From positions 124,001 to 188,000 of the forward strand of contig NZ_UGOZ01000001.1 of assembly GCF_900452865.1 (NCBI RefSeq): a DNA stretch of 64,000 nucleotides, in the 5' to 3' direction. The stretch is from Legionella taurinensis (lineage in GTDB: Bacteria; Pseudomonadota; Gammaproteobacteria; Legionellales; Legionellaceae). The position numbers and the translations under genes are program-made. Positions 43,215-51,503 of this stretch are shown here, in pieces. Under the pieces are notes generated by a model. The model had not been told where the DNA came from. It did no database searches and saw only the letters and a program-made list of their open reading frames with translations. Each line of letters begins with the position of its first letter. Within the stretch, counting starts at the first letter, position 1.

Positions 43215-43245
43215 CAGGCGCCTCGTTGAGGCGCCTGTCTCTTTT
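43215..43245 (+). terminator. Hairpin after the chitinase gene
   Basis: CAGGCGCCTC / GAGGCGCCTG, 10-bp perfect stem with GTT loop (43215-43237), then a T-rich stretch. Probably a partial terminator between chitinase and LPMO. Confidence 0.75.
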
Positions 43246-43266
43246 ACTTAATTCATAACAGGATAA

Positions 43267-44406
43267 ATGATGAAAAAATTAGTCGGAAGTCTCGGCCTTG
43301 CAGTGGCCAGTTTTTCACTGTTCGCCCATGGGTCGCTGGAAACGCCCATTTCCAGAACCTATCAATGCTACAAAGAAGGTCCGGAAAGCCCGAAGTCCGC
43401 TGCCTGTAAGGCGGCTGTGCAGGTGGGCGGTACGCAGCCTTTGTATAACTGGCATGAAGTGAACCAGGGGGCCGCCAATGATCAGCACCGTGAACTGATT
43501 GCCGATGGGCAGTTGTGTGCCGGCGGCAGGGATTTTTTTAAAGGATTCAATTTAGCGCGCAGCGATTGGACCACCTCCGTTGTGCATCCTGACGCCAATG
43601 GTCATTTTCAATTCGTTTTTGTAGCGACAGCGCCGCATAAAACCAAGTATTTCAAATTTTACGCCACCAAAGACGGCTATGATTTCAACACGCCTCTGAA
43701 ATGGTCTGATCTAGAAGCCAGCCCCTTTTGTACCATCACCAGCGTGACCCTGGCCAACGGCCGCTATCAAATGGATTGTCCTTTGCCTGCCAATATGACA
43801 GGAAAACGTATTTTTTACATGATCTGGCAGCGCGAAGACAGTCCTGAAGCGTTTTATGCGTGCAGTGATGTTTTCATCGACGGCGCAGCGCAGGCGCCAA
43901 CCTGGCATGAACTTGAGAATTTTTATGGCACTGGCGACATTGCGGTGAACACCAAAGTCACTTTACGGGTTTTTAAACACGAAGTGGAAGTGGAAAGCAA
44001 TAGCATTACCGTCAATGACAGCAACCACACCGGCACGCAGTGGCCCCTGGCTTTAGGGACGGTGGTCAATAATTCATCTAGCTTGGTGCGTATTGGTCAA
44101 CTCGACCCGGAAAGCGGTCAGGTGGTGCTGGCTGCCAATCAGGCCAATAAAATTTACCTCAGTGATGCCGACACGGGCAGCTACCATGTGATGGTTGATT
44201 TTACTGAGCCTTCCACCAGCACGGATTTGGTCTACCCCGACGGAATCAGCACGTACACGGCGGGTACCATCGTTTTAGGCCGTCTCGATCACAAACGCTA
44301 TCAGTGCAAACCCTGGCCTTATTCCGGCTGGTGCACGCAGTCAGCCGCCTATTATGAACCGGGTGTTGGTCTTGCCTGGTCTCAGGCCTGGACCCTACTG
44401 GGCTAG
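43267..44406 (+). CDS. AA10 lytic polysaccharide monooxygenase (chitin-binding, GbpA-like)
   Basis: Copper enzyme that oxidatively cleaves crystalline chitin. 379 residues; the signal peptide ends before HGSLETPISRTY, exposing the N-terminal His of the copper histidine brace. The AA10 domain covers about 21-205, with the second His probably in VVHPDANGHF. A linker/beta module follows, and the C-terminus (RYQCKPWPYSGWCTQSAAYY) is a CBM5/73-like chitin-binding module. ATG 43267 or 43270; the second has better spacing from AGGA. It complements the upstream chitinase. Confidence 0.93.
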   Translation: MMKKLVGSLGLAVASFSLFAHGSLETPISRTYQCYKEGPESPKSAACKAAVQVGGTQPLYNWHEVNQGAANDQHRELIADGQLCAGGRDFFKGFNLARSDWTTSVVHPDANGHFQFVFVATAPHKTKYFKFYATKDGYDFNTPLKWSDLEASPFCTITSVTLANGRYQMDCPLPANMTGKRIFYMIWQREDSPEAFYACSDVFIDGAAQAPTWHELENFYGTGDIAVNTKVTLRVFKHEVEVESNSITVNDSNHTGTQWPLALGTVVNNSSSLVRIGQLDPESGQVVLAANQANKIYLSDADTGSYHVMVDFTEPSTSTDLVYPDGISTYTAGTIVLGRLDHKRYQCKPWPYSGWCTQSAAYYEPGVGLAWSQAWTLLG

Positions 44407-44773
44407 CCCCGACAATCCCCGCCCTGGCGGGGATTTTTTTTGAAAAGTCCTGCAGCCATGCTCAGGGTTTATGAGATTTTTGGCATTTATGCTATTTTAT
44501 AGCTTGCAGGATAGGGAGAATCGGTTTTTGTATTCAGCAATTTCACCAGGCTGTCTTGTCGTTGGGGATGTCGTTTCATGCCCTGAGACAGCCTCGCAAA
44601 ATTGCCAGATCGTAAATTGACAGTCTCATTTCCGAGGGACAATAACAAGAGAAGGACGTGACGGTTGGGTTTGTGTAATCCCGGCCAGAACCTGTGTATT
44701 CGCTAACAAAGCGTCATTTAATTGATTATTAATCTCAGGCAGTACTGATGAGGTTATCAATCGGGGAGACTTC
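44407..44773. other. Intergenic region before the ABC transporter operon
   Basis: This 367-bp gap begins with the LPMO terminator. A second, extended imperfect hairpin lies at 44548-44594 (9-bp perfect outer stem AGGCTGTCT/AGACAGCCT with an inner GGGGATG/CATGCCC stem). I see no known riboswitch consensus and no reading frame. GGGGAG at 44763-44768 is the Shine-Dalgarno for the GTG at 44774. Confidence 0.6.
44415..44441 (+). terminator. Intrinsic terminator of the LPMO gene
   Basis: ATCCCCGCC/GGCGGGGAT stem (44415-44434) followed by a run of eight T (44434-44441). Confidence 0.92.
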
Positions 44774-46513
44774 GTGCGCAATAGTCGTTTTTATTTTGCC
44801 AATCGCGAAAACGTCAGCCGTTTTTTTAACCGCTGGGATTTTTTTCTGCTGATCCTTATTTTCTCCGTGATATATTTTTTAAGCTGGGCCGGTCAGCAGA
44901 TGGCAAGTCCTTATCAATTGGGCGATCCCCTGCCTATTTCGCTTGCGCCGCAGAAGTTGCCATTCTATGCCTTGCGTACGGTATTGCGCATGTTCATCGC
45001 TCTCATTCTGTCGATTATTTTTACCTTTATTGTGGGGGCTTTAGCCGCTAAAAACCGGCGTGCGGAAAAAGTCATTGTTCCTGCCATTGATATTTTGCAG
45101 TCGGTGCCGGTATTGAGCTTCTTGTCGATCACAGTCACCGGATTTATCCGTTTGTTTCCCAACAGCCTTTTAGGACCGGAGTGTGCGTCGATTTTTGCCA
45201 TTTTTACCGCCCAGGTCTGGAATATCACCTTTGGGTTCTACCAGTCGCTTAAAACCCTGCCGCATGACCTGAAGGAAGCCGCTGCCATGTTTCAATTGTC
45301 CGCCTGGCAGCGTTTCTGGAAAGTGGAGGTGCCGTTTTCCATGTCCGGACTGATATGGAATATGATGATGTCGATGTCGGCAAGCTGGTTTTTCGTGGTT
45401 TTGTCTGAAGCGATTGCCGTCGCGCATCAGGATATCCGCTTACCAGGAGTCGGTTCTTACATCGCCTTGGCCATCGAACGCCGCGATTTGCATGCCGTAG
45501 GCTACGCCATCCTGACCATGGTCATTGTTATTTTTCTATATGACCAGATTTTATTCAGACCTCTGATTGCCTGGTCGGAAAAATTTAAGATGGAGCAGTC
45601 GCCTGACGAGGAAGAGTATCAGTCCTGGCTGGTTGATTTAATTCGCCGCAGCCGCCTGATGAAGCGGGTGGGCCGGGGAGTTGCTATCATTAAAGACAAT
45701 TTTGTCAATGCCCGCTGGTTTAGCCGTTTAGGCCCGAAAGCCATTAAAGAAATTGACTACCGACGTCAGAGACACATGGACTGGATATGGAATACCCTGC
45801 TGATTCTGGCCATTGTTGCTGGCGGGTGGTTCCTGCTGCGCTTCATTCTCGCTAAACTGCATTTGAGCGACATCATCCACGTCTTTCTGCTGGGGGCCGC
45901 TACCGGTACGCGAGTGATTGTGCTGATTATTTTCAGTTCGTTGCTATGGATTCCTGTCGGCGTATGGATTGGTCTTCGTCCACGCCTTGCTCAGAAAATT
46001 CAACCAGTTATCCAGTTTGCTGCTGCGTTTCCTGCCAATTTGTTTTACCCGCTGTTTGTGATTGCCATCGTTCAATTTCATTTAAACGTTGAGATTTGGG
46101 TCACGCCTTTGATGATTTTGGGTACACAATGGTATATTTTATTTAATGTGATTGCCGGTGCCTCCACCATCCCGCGCGACTTATACCTCGCGGCGGATAA
46201 TTTTGGATTGAAGGGATGGCCCTGGTGGAAGCGTCTGGCCTTGCCCGGTATTTTTCCTTTTTACATTACCGGCGCCATTACCGCCGCAGGCGGCGCCTGG
46301 AACGCCAGCATTGTGGCCGAGTGGCTGACCTGGGGGAATACCACCCTGCGTGCCACCGGCCTTGGCGAATACATTCAGGCCAGTACCATTGCCGGGGATT
46401 TTCCCCGTATTGCGTTAGGAACCATGATGATGTGTGCTTATGTACTGGCGTTTAATCAATTAATCTGGCGACCTCTCTACCGTTTGGCGGAAGAGCGCTT
46501 TAATTTCAACTGA
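44774..46513 (+). CDS. ABC transporter permease, fused double-domain (NitT/TauT type)
   Basis: The 579 residues contain two BPD_transp_1 permease domains (about 65-265 and 375-570) in one chain, each with an EAA-type loop: LKEAAAMFQLSAWQRFWKVE and LYLAADNFGLKGWPWWKRL. A cytoplasmic linker (about 275-330) joins them. GTG start with GGGGAG Shine-Dalgarno. It pairs with the ATPase gene 8 bp downstream. No periplasmic binding protein gene is present nearby. By family the substrate would be a nitrate-, sulfonate- or bicarbonate-like anion, but this cannot be specified. Confidence 0.92.
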   Translation: MRNSRFYFANRENVSRFFNRWDFFLLILIFSVIYFLSWAGQQMASPYQLGDPLPISLAPQKLPFYALRTVLRMFIALILSIIFTFIVGALAAKNRRAEKVIVPAIDILQSVPVLSFLSITVTGFIRLFPNSLLGPECASIFAIFTAQVWNITFGFYQSLKTLPHDLKEAAAMFQLSAWQRFWKVEVPFSMSGLIWNMMMSMSASWFFVVLSEAIAVAHQDIRLPGVGSYIALAIERRDLHAVGYAILTMVIVIFLYDQILFRPLIAWSEKFKMEQSPDEEEYQSWLVDLIRRSRLMKRVGRGVAIIKDNFVNARWFSRLGPKAIKEIDYRRQRHMDWIWNTLLILAIVAGGWFLLRFILAKLHLSDIIHVFLLGAATGTRVIVLIIFSSLLWIPVGVWIGLRPRLAQKIQPVIQFAAAFPANLFYPLFVIAIVQFHLNVEIWVTPLMILGTQWYILFNVIAGASTIPRDLYLAADNFGLKGWPWWKRLALPGIFPFYITGAITAAGGAWNASIVAEWLTWGNTTLRATGLGEYIQASTIAGDFPRIALGTMMMCAYVLAFNQLIWRPLYRLAEERFNFN

Positions 46514-46521
46514 GGCATCCT

Positions 46522-47814
46522 ATGGCAGAAACGATTATCGCCCTTGAAAATTGCCGCAAATCCTTTAAAAAGGCGTCCGCCCAGGATTTATTGGTTTTGG
46601 AAGACGTGAATTTCAAACTACAGGAAGGTGAAATCGTTGCTTTGCTCGGTAAATCAGGTTCTGGTAAGTCGACGTTGCTGCGCATTATTGCCGGTCTGGT
46701 CCCGCCGTCTTCGGGTACAGTGACGTATCGGGGGCAACCCGTGACCCGTCCTGTGCCGGGCATTGCCATGGTGTTTCAATCCTTTGCGTTGATGCCCTGG
46801 CTTACCGTTCTTGAAAACGTGGAGTTAGGGCTGGAGGCGCAGGGAGTAGGCCGTGAAGAACGGCGGCAACGCGCCATTGATGCCATTGATATTATTGGCC
46901 TTGACGGGTTTGAGTCCGCCTTTCCCAAGGAATTGTCAGGTGGAATGCGCCAGCGCGTAGGATTTGCCCGCGCCCTGGTGATTAATCCTGACGTGTTGTT
47001 GATGGACGAGCCGTTCTCTGCTCTGGATGTGTTAACCGCCGAGAATTTGAAATCAGACTTGCTCGAGCTATGGCAGGAGAAAAAAACCAATACCAATGGC
47101 ATTCTGTTAGTGACCCATAATATTGAAGAAGCCGCGATGCTGGCTGATCGCATTGTTATTTTTGGCAGTGATCCTGGCTATATCCGCGCCGAATTGCAGG
47201 TGCCTCTGCATCAACCCCGAAATCCCGAAACGCCGGAATTTCGCGATTTGGTCGATACTATCTATACTTTAATGACCACGGGTCCAAAAGAAAAAGCCAA
47301 GCGCGCACTGCGGGAGCGGCAAATTGGTTTAGGTTACCGTTTACCGGACGTTGAGCCGTCGGAATTGTCCGGTTTGATTGAAACCATGACGTCGTTTGAA
47401 GAGCGCATTGATTTGCCGGAATTGGCCGACGAGTTGATGATGAACATCGACGATTTATTCCCTATTCTTGAAACCCTGGAGATTTTAGGTTTTGCCAAGG
47501 TATCGCATGGCGATATCCAGTTGAGCGAGCTGGGCAAGCAGTTTTCGGAGGCGGATTTGCAGGAGCGCAAGACGCTGTTCGCGCGCCGATTGCTGGAAAA
47601 CGTGCCGTTAGCCCGCTATATTCGCCGGGTTCTGGATGAAAAAATCGGGCATCGGGTGTCAGAAGAACGTTTTTTATCCAAGCTGGAAGACTATTTAAGC
47701 GAAAAAGAGGCAGAACGCGTATTGCGCACCATGATTGACTGGGGGCGATATGCCGAGATATTTGCTTATGACTTTAATACAGGAATTTTAAGTCTGGAAA
47801 ATCCAGGCATTTAA
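46522..47814 (+). CDS. ABC transporter ATPase with C-terminal AAA-associated domain
   Basis: 430 residues. The ATPase (about 5-235) has Walker A LLGKSGSGKSTLL, Q-loop VFQSFALMPW, signature LSGGMRQRVGFARAL, Walker B VLLMDEPFSALD and the switch VTHNIEEA. The C-terminal part (about 265-430) is an AAA-associated domain, helical with winged-helix character (ELADELMMNIDDLFPILETL), seen in a subset of nitrate/sulfonate-type ATPases. It may regulate transport. Operon with the fused permease. Confidence 0.94.
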   Translation: MAETIIALENCRKSFKKASAQDLLVLEDVNFKLQEGEIVALLGKSGSGKSTLLRIIAGLVPPSSGTVTYRGQPVTRPVPGIAMVFQSFALMPWLTVLENVELGLEAQGVGREERRQRAIDAIDIIGLDGFESAFPKELSGGMRQRVGFARALVINPDVLLMDEPFSALDVLTAENLKSDLLELWQEKKTNTNGILLVTHNIEEAAMLADRIVIFGSDPGYIRAELQVPLHQPRNPETPEFRDLVDTIYTLMTTGPKEKAKRALRERQIGLGYRLPDVEPSELSGLIETMTSFEERIDLPELADELMMNIDDLFPILETLEILGFAKVSHGDIQLSELGKQFSEADLQERKTLFARRLLENVPLARYIRRVLDEKIGHRVSEERFLSKLEDYLSEKEAERVLRTMIDWGRYAEIFAYDFNTGILSLENPGI

Positions 47815-47900
47815 GATTCTGCTAAAGTTAATTAAGAAACGGGCGAAAACAATGTCAAAGAGGTATTGTTTGATCGAAGCGTCTTCTTTGAGGAGCAACT

Positions 47901-48584
47901 ATGGGATTTGTCATCGCGGTAAGTCAAGCAAAGGGGGGTAGTAGCAAAACGACTACCAGCGTCAATCTGGCGGGAGCGCTGATTGAACATGGATATAAAG
48001 TCATTGTCGCTGACATGGATAAAGACAAACCTGACGCCATTCGGTGGGCACAACAGGGGACTGCCATCAAATTCATTGAGCCGCTATTCGATGACAAGCC
48101 CATGGATAAAATTGAGCACCTGCGTAAACAATACGATTTTGTACTTTTAGACACACCGCCAAACTACATGCCGGCCGCATTCAAAGCCATCATGTTGTCT
48201 GATTTTGTCATTTTACCCTGCTCTCCCAGTTTTCTTGATCAAAACAATTTAACCGACGCGATTGCCGTCCCAAGAATGTCTCAGAAACCCTTTAAAATCC
48301 TGGGCGTTAAAATTAAAAAGCGGCAACGGCTTTCGGATCAGTTGATTGAGGAGCTAAACAAGTCGGGCCTCGCGTTTAAAACCATGATTTCATCGAAAAC
48401 AGCCGTGCTTGAAGCGGCTTTTGAAGGGAAGTGGGTGGGGGATTTTGATAAAAACAGCGACAGCCATAAGGAATTTAAAAAATTGGCTGAGGAACTATTG
48501 ACGTTTTTTAATCATCAAAAGCAAACGGACACGCAAAAAGTGAATTCCACAGCACCATCTCGGGCGGTAAATGAGAGGATTTAG
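47901..48584 (+). CDS. ParA-family partition ATPase
   Basis: The 227 residues carry the deviant Walker A KGGSSKTTTSVNLAGAL at about residue 11, VIVADMDKDKPDA, and the switch region DFVLLDTPPNY. Length and lack of an N-terminal HTH fit short (type Ib-like) ParA. GAGGAG precedes the ATG. It lies 2 bp upstream of a ParB-like gene. The normal chromosomal parAB sits near gidA/rpmH in gammaproteobacteria, so this looks like a second, possibly plasmid-derived, locus. Confidence 0.88.
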   Translation: MGFVIAVSQAKGGSSKTTTSVNLAGALIEHGYKVIVADMDKDKPDAIRWAQQGTAIKFIEPLFDDKPMDKIEHLRKQYDFVLLDTPPNYMPAAFKAIMLSDFVILPCSPSFLDQNNLTDAIAVPRMSQKPFKILGVKIKKRQRLSDQLIEELNKSGLAFKTMISSKTAVLEAAFEGKWVGDFDKNSDSHKEFKKLAEELLTFFNHQKQTDTQKVNSTAPSRAVNERI

Positions 48585-48586
48585 TA

Positions 48587-49471
48587 ATGAAGGGTTTTTG
48601 TTTGTCGGCTACGTTGCATGAGAAGTTACATAAAGTAGAGCAGGAATGCCATCTGGATGAAAAAATTGTCTCGTTGCACTGTGATTTATTGGATACCTGG
48701 GAGTTTCGTGACCGAAAAGGTTTTGAATTAGGCGATATCGCCGGGCTGGCTAAAAGCATCCGTTCGAAAGGCCAATCCCAGCCTATCGTTGTTGTTAAAG
48801 CCTCTGACGAATTCAAACCGCGTAATAATTCCGGGGCGCACTACGTGGTGATTGCCGGTTACCGCCGTTGGCTGGCCTGCAAAACCCATCATCTTCCGGT
48901 AGAGGCTGTGATTAAAACCCTGAGTTTTGATGATGCCATTGCCTGCCTTGTTTCCGAAAATGAAAAAGAAGACGTCTCGGATTACTCCAAAGGGTTTTTT
49001 TATGCCGGTATCCTTAAAACGGAACGCATGACGCAGGACATTCTCGCTGAAAAATTGGGTATCAGCAGCAGCCGTCTGAGTCAATACCTGGCTTTTTCGC
49101 AAATCCCGGAAACCCTGTGGCAGGCCATTGGTGATATTTCCAAAGTGTCTGCCCGGACCGCCGCAGCCATACGGTCCATCTTGCACCATGGCGAAAGTCA
49201 CCGTGAGGCGCTGTACAGACTGGCCCCCCTGATTGCACGGGGCTGTGGTGAAAAGCGTCTGCGCGAGGAAGTCCAGCTGCTCGTCTTAAAAAACATGAAG
49301 GCGAGTAATGATCCCTACCAGGTGATTTTTAACAACAAAAAGTTAATGACCATCCGACGGGGGCAAATTCATTTCGATAAATCAGTCGTTAACCACCCTG
49401 ATTTTCCTGAGTTCTGCAAGAAAATTGAGACGGAGTTACTTCATTTCGTTAAAGATCGCTTTGTGGGTTAA
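48587..49471 (+). CDS. ParB/RepB-like partition protein
   Basis: The 294 residues contain the ParB N-terminal domain (about 45-125) with DIAGLAKSIRSKGQSQPIVV and VIAGYRRWLACK, where the CTP-binding GERR-type box reads AGYRRW, and a central HTH (about 140-190) with QDILAEKLGISSSRLSQYLA. The C-terminal dimerisation part is short. It is coupled to the ParA-like gene. Cargo is uncertain: I see no replication gene and no canonical parS. Confidence 0.85.
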   Translation: MKGFCLSATLHEKLHKVEQECHLDEKIVSLHCDLLDTWEFRDRKGFELGDIAGLAKSIRSKGQSQPIVVVKASDEFKPRNNSGAHYVVIAGYRRWLACKTHHLPVEAVIKTLSFDDAIACLVSENEKEDVSDYSKGFFYAGILKTERMTQDILAEKLGISSSRLSQYLAFSQIPETLWQAIGDISKVSARTAAAIRSILHHGESHREALYRLAPLIARGCGEKRLREEVQLLVLKNMKASNDPYQVIFNNKKLMTIRRGQIHFDKSVVNHPDFPEFCKKIETELLHFVKDRFVG

Positions 49472-49472
49472 C

Positions 49473-49507
49473 CCTGCATCAGGGCAGAAATCAAGACCTG
49501 ATGCAGG
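49473..49507. terminator. Hairpin between parB-like gene and dsbA
   Basis: CCTGCATCAGG (49473-49483) and CCTGATGCAGG (49497-49507), 11-bp perfect stem, 13-nt loop, between converging genes. No T-run; possible shared terminator. Confidence 0.55.
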
Positions 49508-49516
49508 ACCATCGCC

Positions 49517-50149
49517 TTAAGCGTGGCTTTCCTTTTTGGCAGCTTGCTGGACTAAGTAGTCAAGGATTTTAAATAACCGGTCTTCGCCCTGTGCCATTTG
49601 CAGATCCGTTTTGTACTGGCCATTAATGACCACGGCAGGGACTGCGGTAATATGGAACTGTGCCATTTGCGCACTGCCCTGATTCAACTGCATGTCAATC
49701 GTAGTGGAATGTTTAAACGCGCTTTCCGCGGTGGCTTTGTCGATGCCCTGACTGGTTAAGAAATCAATCATGGAGTCATTGCTGGTTAAGGCACCGTGTT
49801 TGGCCTGGATGGTTTTAAACAGGATGGGGTTTAATTGGGCTCCCTGACCCAACAGATTGACGGTGTAATACGCCTTGGCGTAATAAGACCAGTCTTTGTT
49901 GAATACTACCGGTACACGGGAAAATTGAATCTGATCCCCTTGTTGTTTAATCCATTTGTTTAAGGAGGGCTCAAGACGATAGCACCACGGGCAGCCGTAA
50001 CTGAAAAATTCAGTCACCGTCACGGGGCCTGACTTGGCCGTCGCCTCATTGCCTTTGATGAGTTCATAATCTTTACCCACCACAAACGTCTCCGCCAGTG
50101 CACTTAAGGGCAATAACAAAGCAAACATCATTAAAACACGTCGTAACAT
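49517..50149 (-). CDS. dsbA: Thiol:disulfide interchange protein DsbA
   Basis: Periplasmic dithiol oxidase. 210 residues with a signal peptide (about 1-19) and the thioredoxin-fold active site FFSYGCPWCYRLEP (CPWC; E. coli has CPHC). The cis-Pro loop reads ITAVPAVVINGQY. The position next to cytochrome c4 and engB matches DsbA1 of L. pneumophila as I remember it. ATG 50149 lies 21 bp from the cytochrome stop, suggesting cotranscription. Confidence 0.94.
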   Translation of the reverse strand: MLRRVLMMFALLLPLSALAETFVVGKDYELIKGNEATAKSGPVTVTEFFSYGCPWCYRLEPSLNKWIKQQGDQIQFSRVPVVFNKDWSYYAKAYYTVNLLGQGAQLNPILFKTIQAKHGALTSNDSMIDFLTSQGIDKATAESAFKHSTTIDMQLNQGSAQMAQFHITAVPAVVINGQYKTDLQMAQGEDRLFKILDYLVQQAAKKESHA

Positions 50150-50170
50150 ACGTCTATCTCTCCAGGTTAA

Positions 50171-50803
50171 TTAGTACAGGCCCTGCATGTAATAGGCAAC
50201 AGCCGCCATGTCGTCGTCACTCATGCGGGCGCTGATGTCCTGCATGATGCTGTTTAAGTCGTTGGTTCGTTTACGTTCCTTGAATGCCTTTAATTGTTGA
50301 ATGACATAGGGCGCATGCTGACCGGAGACCACGGGAAAACCGGCTTGGGCGTTACCTGTGCCTTTAGGGCCATGGCAGGCAATGCAGGCGGTGATGTGCT
50401 GGTTGAAATCGCCGCCGCGGTAAAGCTGTTCGCCGCGTTTTAAGTATTTTTCCGGGGTACTGGCCTCAGCCAGCGGCATCTCGGCGTAATACTGCGCTAA
50501 TTCTGCCATATCTTCATCGCTCATGCCAGCAACGATCGCGGACATGGCTGGCACATTACGGGTTTTTGCCGCTTTGAAGTCTTTCAGCTGTTTGAGCAAA
50601 TAACCGGCATGCTGCCCGGCCAGGTTAGGCCATTCCGGATTGGCACTGTTTCCTTTTTCACCATGGCAGGCCACGCAAACAGCCGCTTTTTCAGCGGTGG
50701 TTTTGACCGCATTGGTCGTCGCGTTGGCCGTTTCTGGCGAAAGCGGGGCAGCCTGAGCCATGGTTAAGCTCAATAATGCAACAACAAATACCATTTTTTT
50801 CAT
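50171..50803 (-). CDS. Dihaem cytochrome c4
   Basis: Periplasmic electron carrier to terminal oxidases. 210 residues, signal peptide (about 1-18), two haem motifs CVACHGEKG and CIACHGPKG in tandem domains, each with the distal methionine region ([16 protein letters not shown] and [17 protein letters not shown]). Upstream of dsbA in the same orientation, divergent from engB. Confidence 0.94.
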   Translation of the reverse strand: MKKMVFVVALLSLTMAQAAPLSPETANATTNAVKTTAEKAAVCVACHGEKGNSANPEWPNLAGQHAGYLLKQLKDFKAAKTRNVPAMSAIVAGMSDEDMAELAQYYAEMPLAEASTPEKYLKRGEQLYRGGDFNQHITACIACHGPKGTGNAQAGFPVVSGQHAPYVIQQLKAFKERKRTNDLNSIMQDISARMSDDDMAAVAYYMQGLY

Positions 50804-50876
50804 GTTTCCCCCGGGGGTTCTTCCTCATTTAATGGTACACTGCCTGAGTAAAAATCCCAAAATGAAATTAAAAATA

Positions 50877-51485
50877 ATGTTAATCAATCGTTACTCTCAG
50901 GCGGTCTTTTTAAAAAGTGCCGCCCGCGTTAATCAATTACCCGACGACATCGGTTACGAAGTGGCTTTTGCCGGTCGTTCCAATGCGGGAAAATCAAGTG
51001 CGTTAAACTGCTTGACGGGCATCAAACAATTAGCCCGTACCAGTAAAACCCCGGGCCGTACCCAGCTTATTAACCTGTTCAGTCTGGATGAATCCCGCCG
51101 GCTGGTGGACCTTCCCGGTTATGGGTATGCGAAAGTGGCTTTGCAGGTCAAAGAAGATTGGCAAAAACACCTGGCCCATTACCTTGAAGTCCGTCAATGC
51201 TTAAAGGGGTTGGTTGTGGTTATGGATTGCCGCCATCCCTTAAAGGAATTGGATCAGATGATGATCGACTGGGCCCTGGATCGGGAAATTCCGGTGCATG
51301 CCCTGTTAACCAAAGCCGATAAATTAAATAAAAGCGAAGCTAAAAACGCCGTGGCTAAAGTCAAGCGTCAATATCAGCTCCTGGGCGATTTGGTGTCAGT
51401 TCAGATTTTTTCCTCGCTTAAAAAAGAGGGCGTTGATGAATTGATTACCCGCTTAGACAGCTGGTATGAATGGCCGGCCTCTTAA
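50877..51485 (+). CDS. engB: Ribosome biogenesis GTPase EngB/YihA
   Basis: Essential GTPase of large-subunit assembly. ATG 50877 gives 202 residues, the family length ([15 protein letters not shown]...); upstream in-frame ATGs at 50760-50862 would add an unconserved tail. G1 GRSNAGKSS, the [11 protein letters not shown]2 region, G3 DLPGYG and G4 TKADK are all present. It is divergent from cytochrome c4 and converges on acs. Also called ysxC or yihA. Confidence 0.95.
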   Translation: MLINRYSQAVFLKSAARVNQLPDDIGYEVAFAGRSNAGKSSALNCLTGIKQLARTSKTPGRTQLINLFSLDESRRLVDLPGYGYAKVALQVKEDWQKHLAHYLEVRQCLKGLVVVMDCRHPLKELDQMMIDWALDREIPVHALLTKADKLNKSEAKNAVAKVKRQYQLLGDLVSVQIFSSLKKEGVDELITRLDSWYEWPAS

Positions 51486-51503
51486 CGAAAGAAGCCGGAC
51501 ACT

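Noticed and set aside
44595-44773. Guanidine (ykkC-type) riboswitch before the NitT/TauT-type ABC genes
   Set aside because: Short stretches (GAGGGACAA, GACGG) hint at it, but the conserved ordered blocks of the aptamer are not found.
48728-49201. 157-residue open frame antisense to the ParB-like gene
   Set aside because: Shadow of a coding region; no motif and no start signal.
47901-49471. Integrated plasmid or prophage around the ParA/ParB-like pair
   Set aside because: No integrase, replication gene, direct repeats or change of neighbouring gene character was seen; flanking genes are ordinary chromosomal ones.
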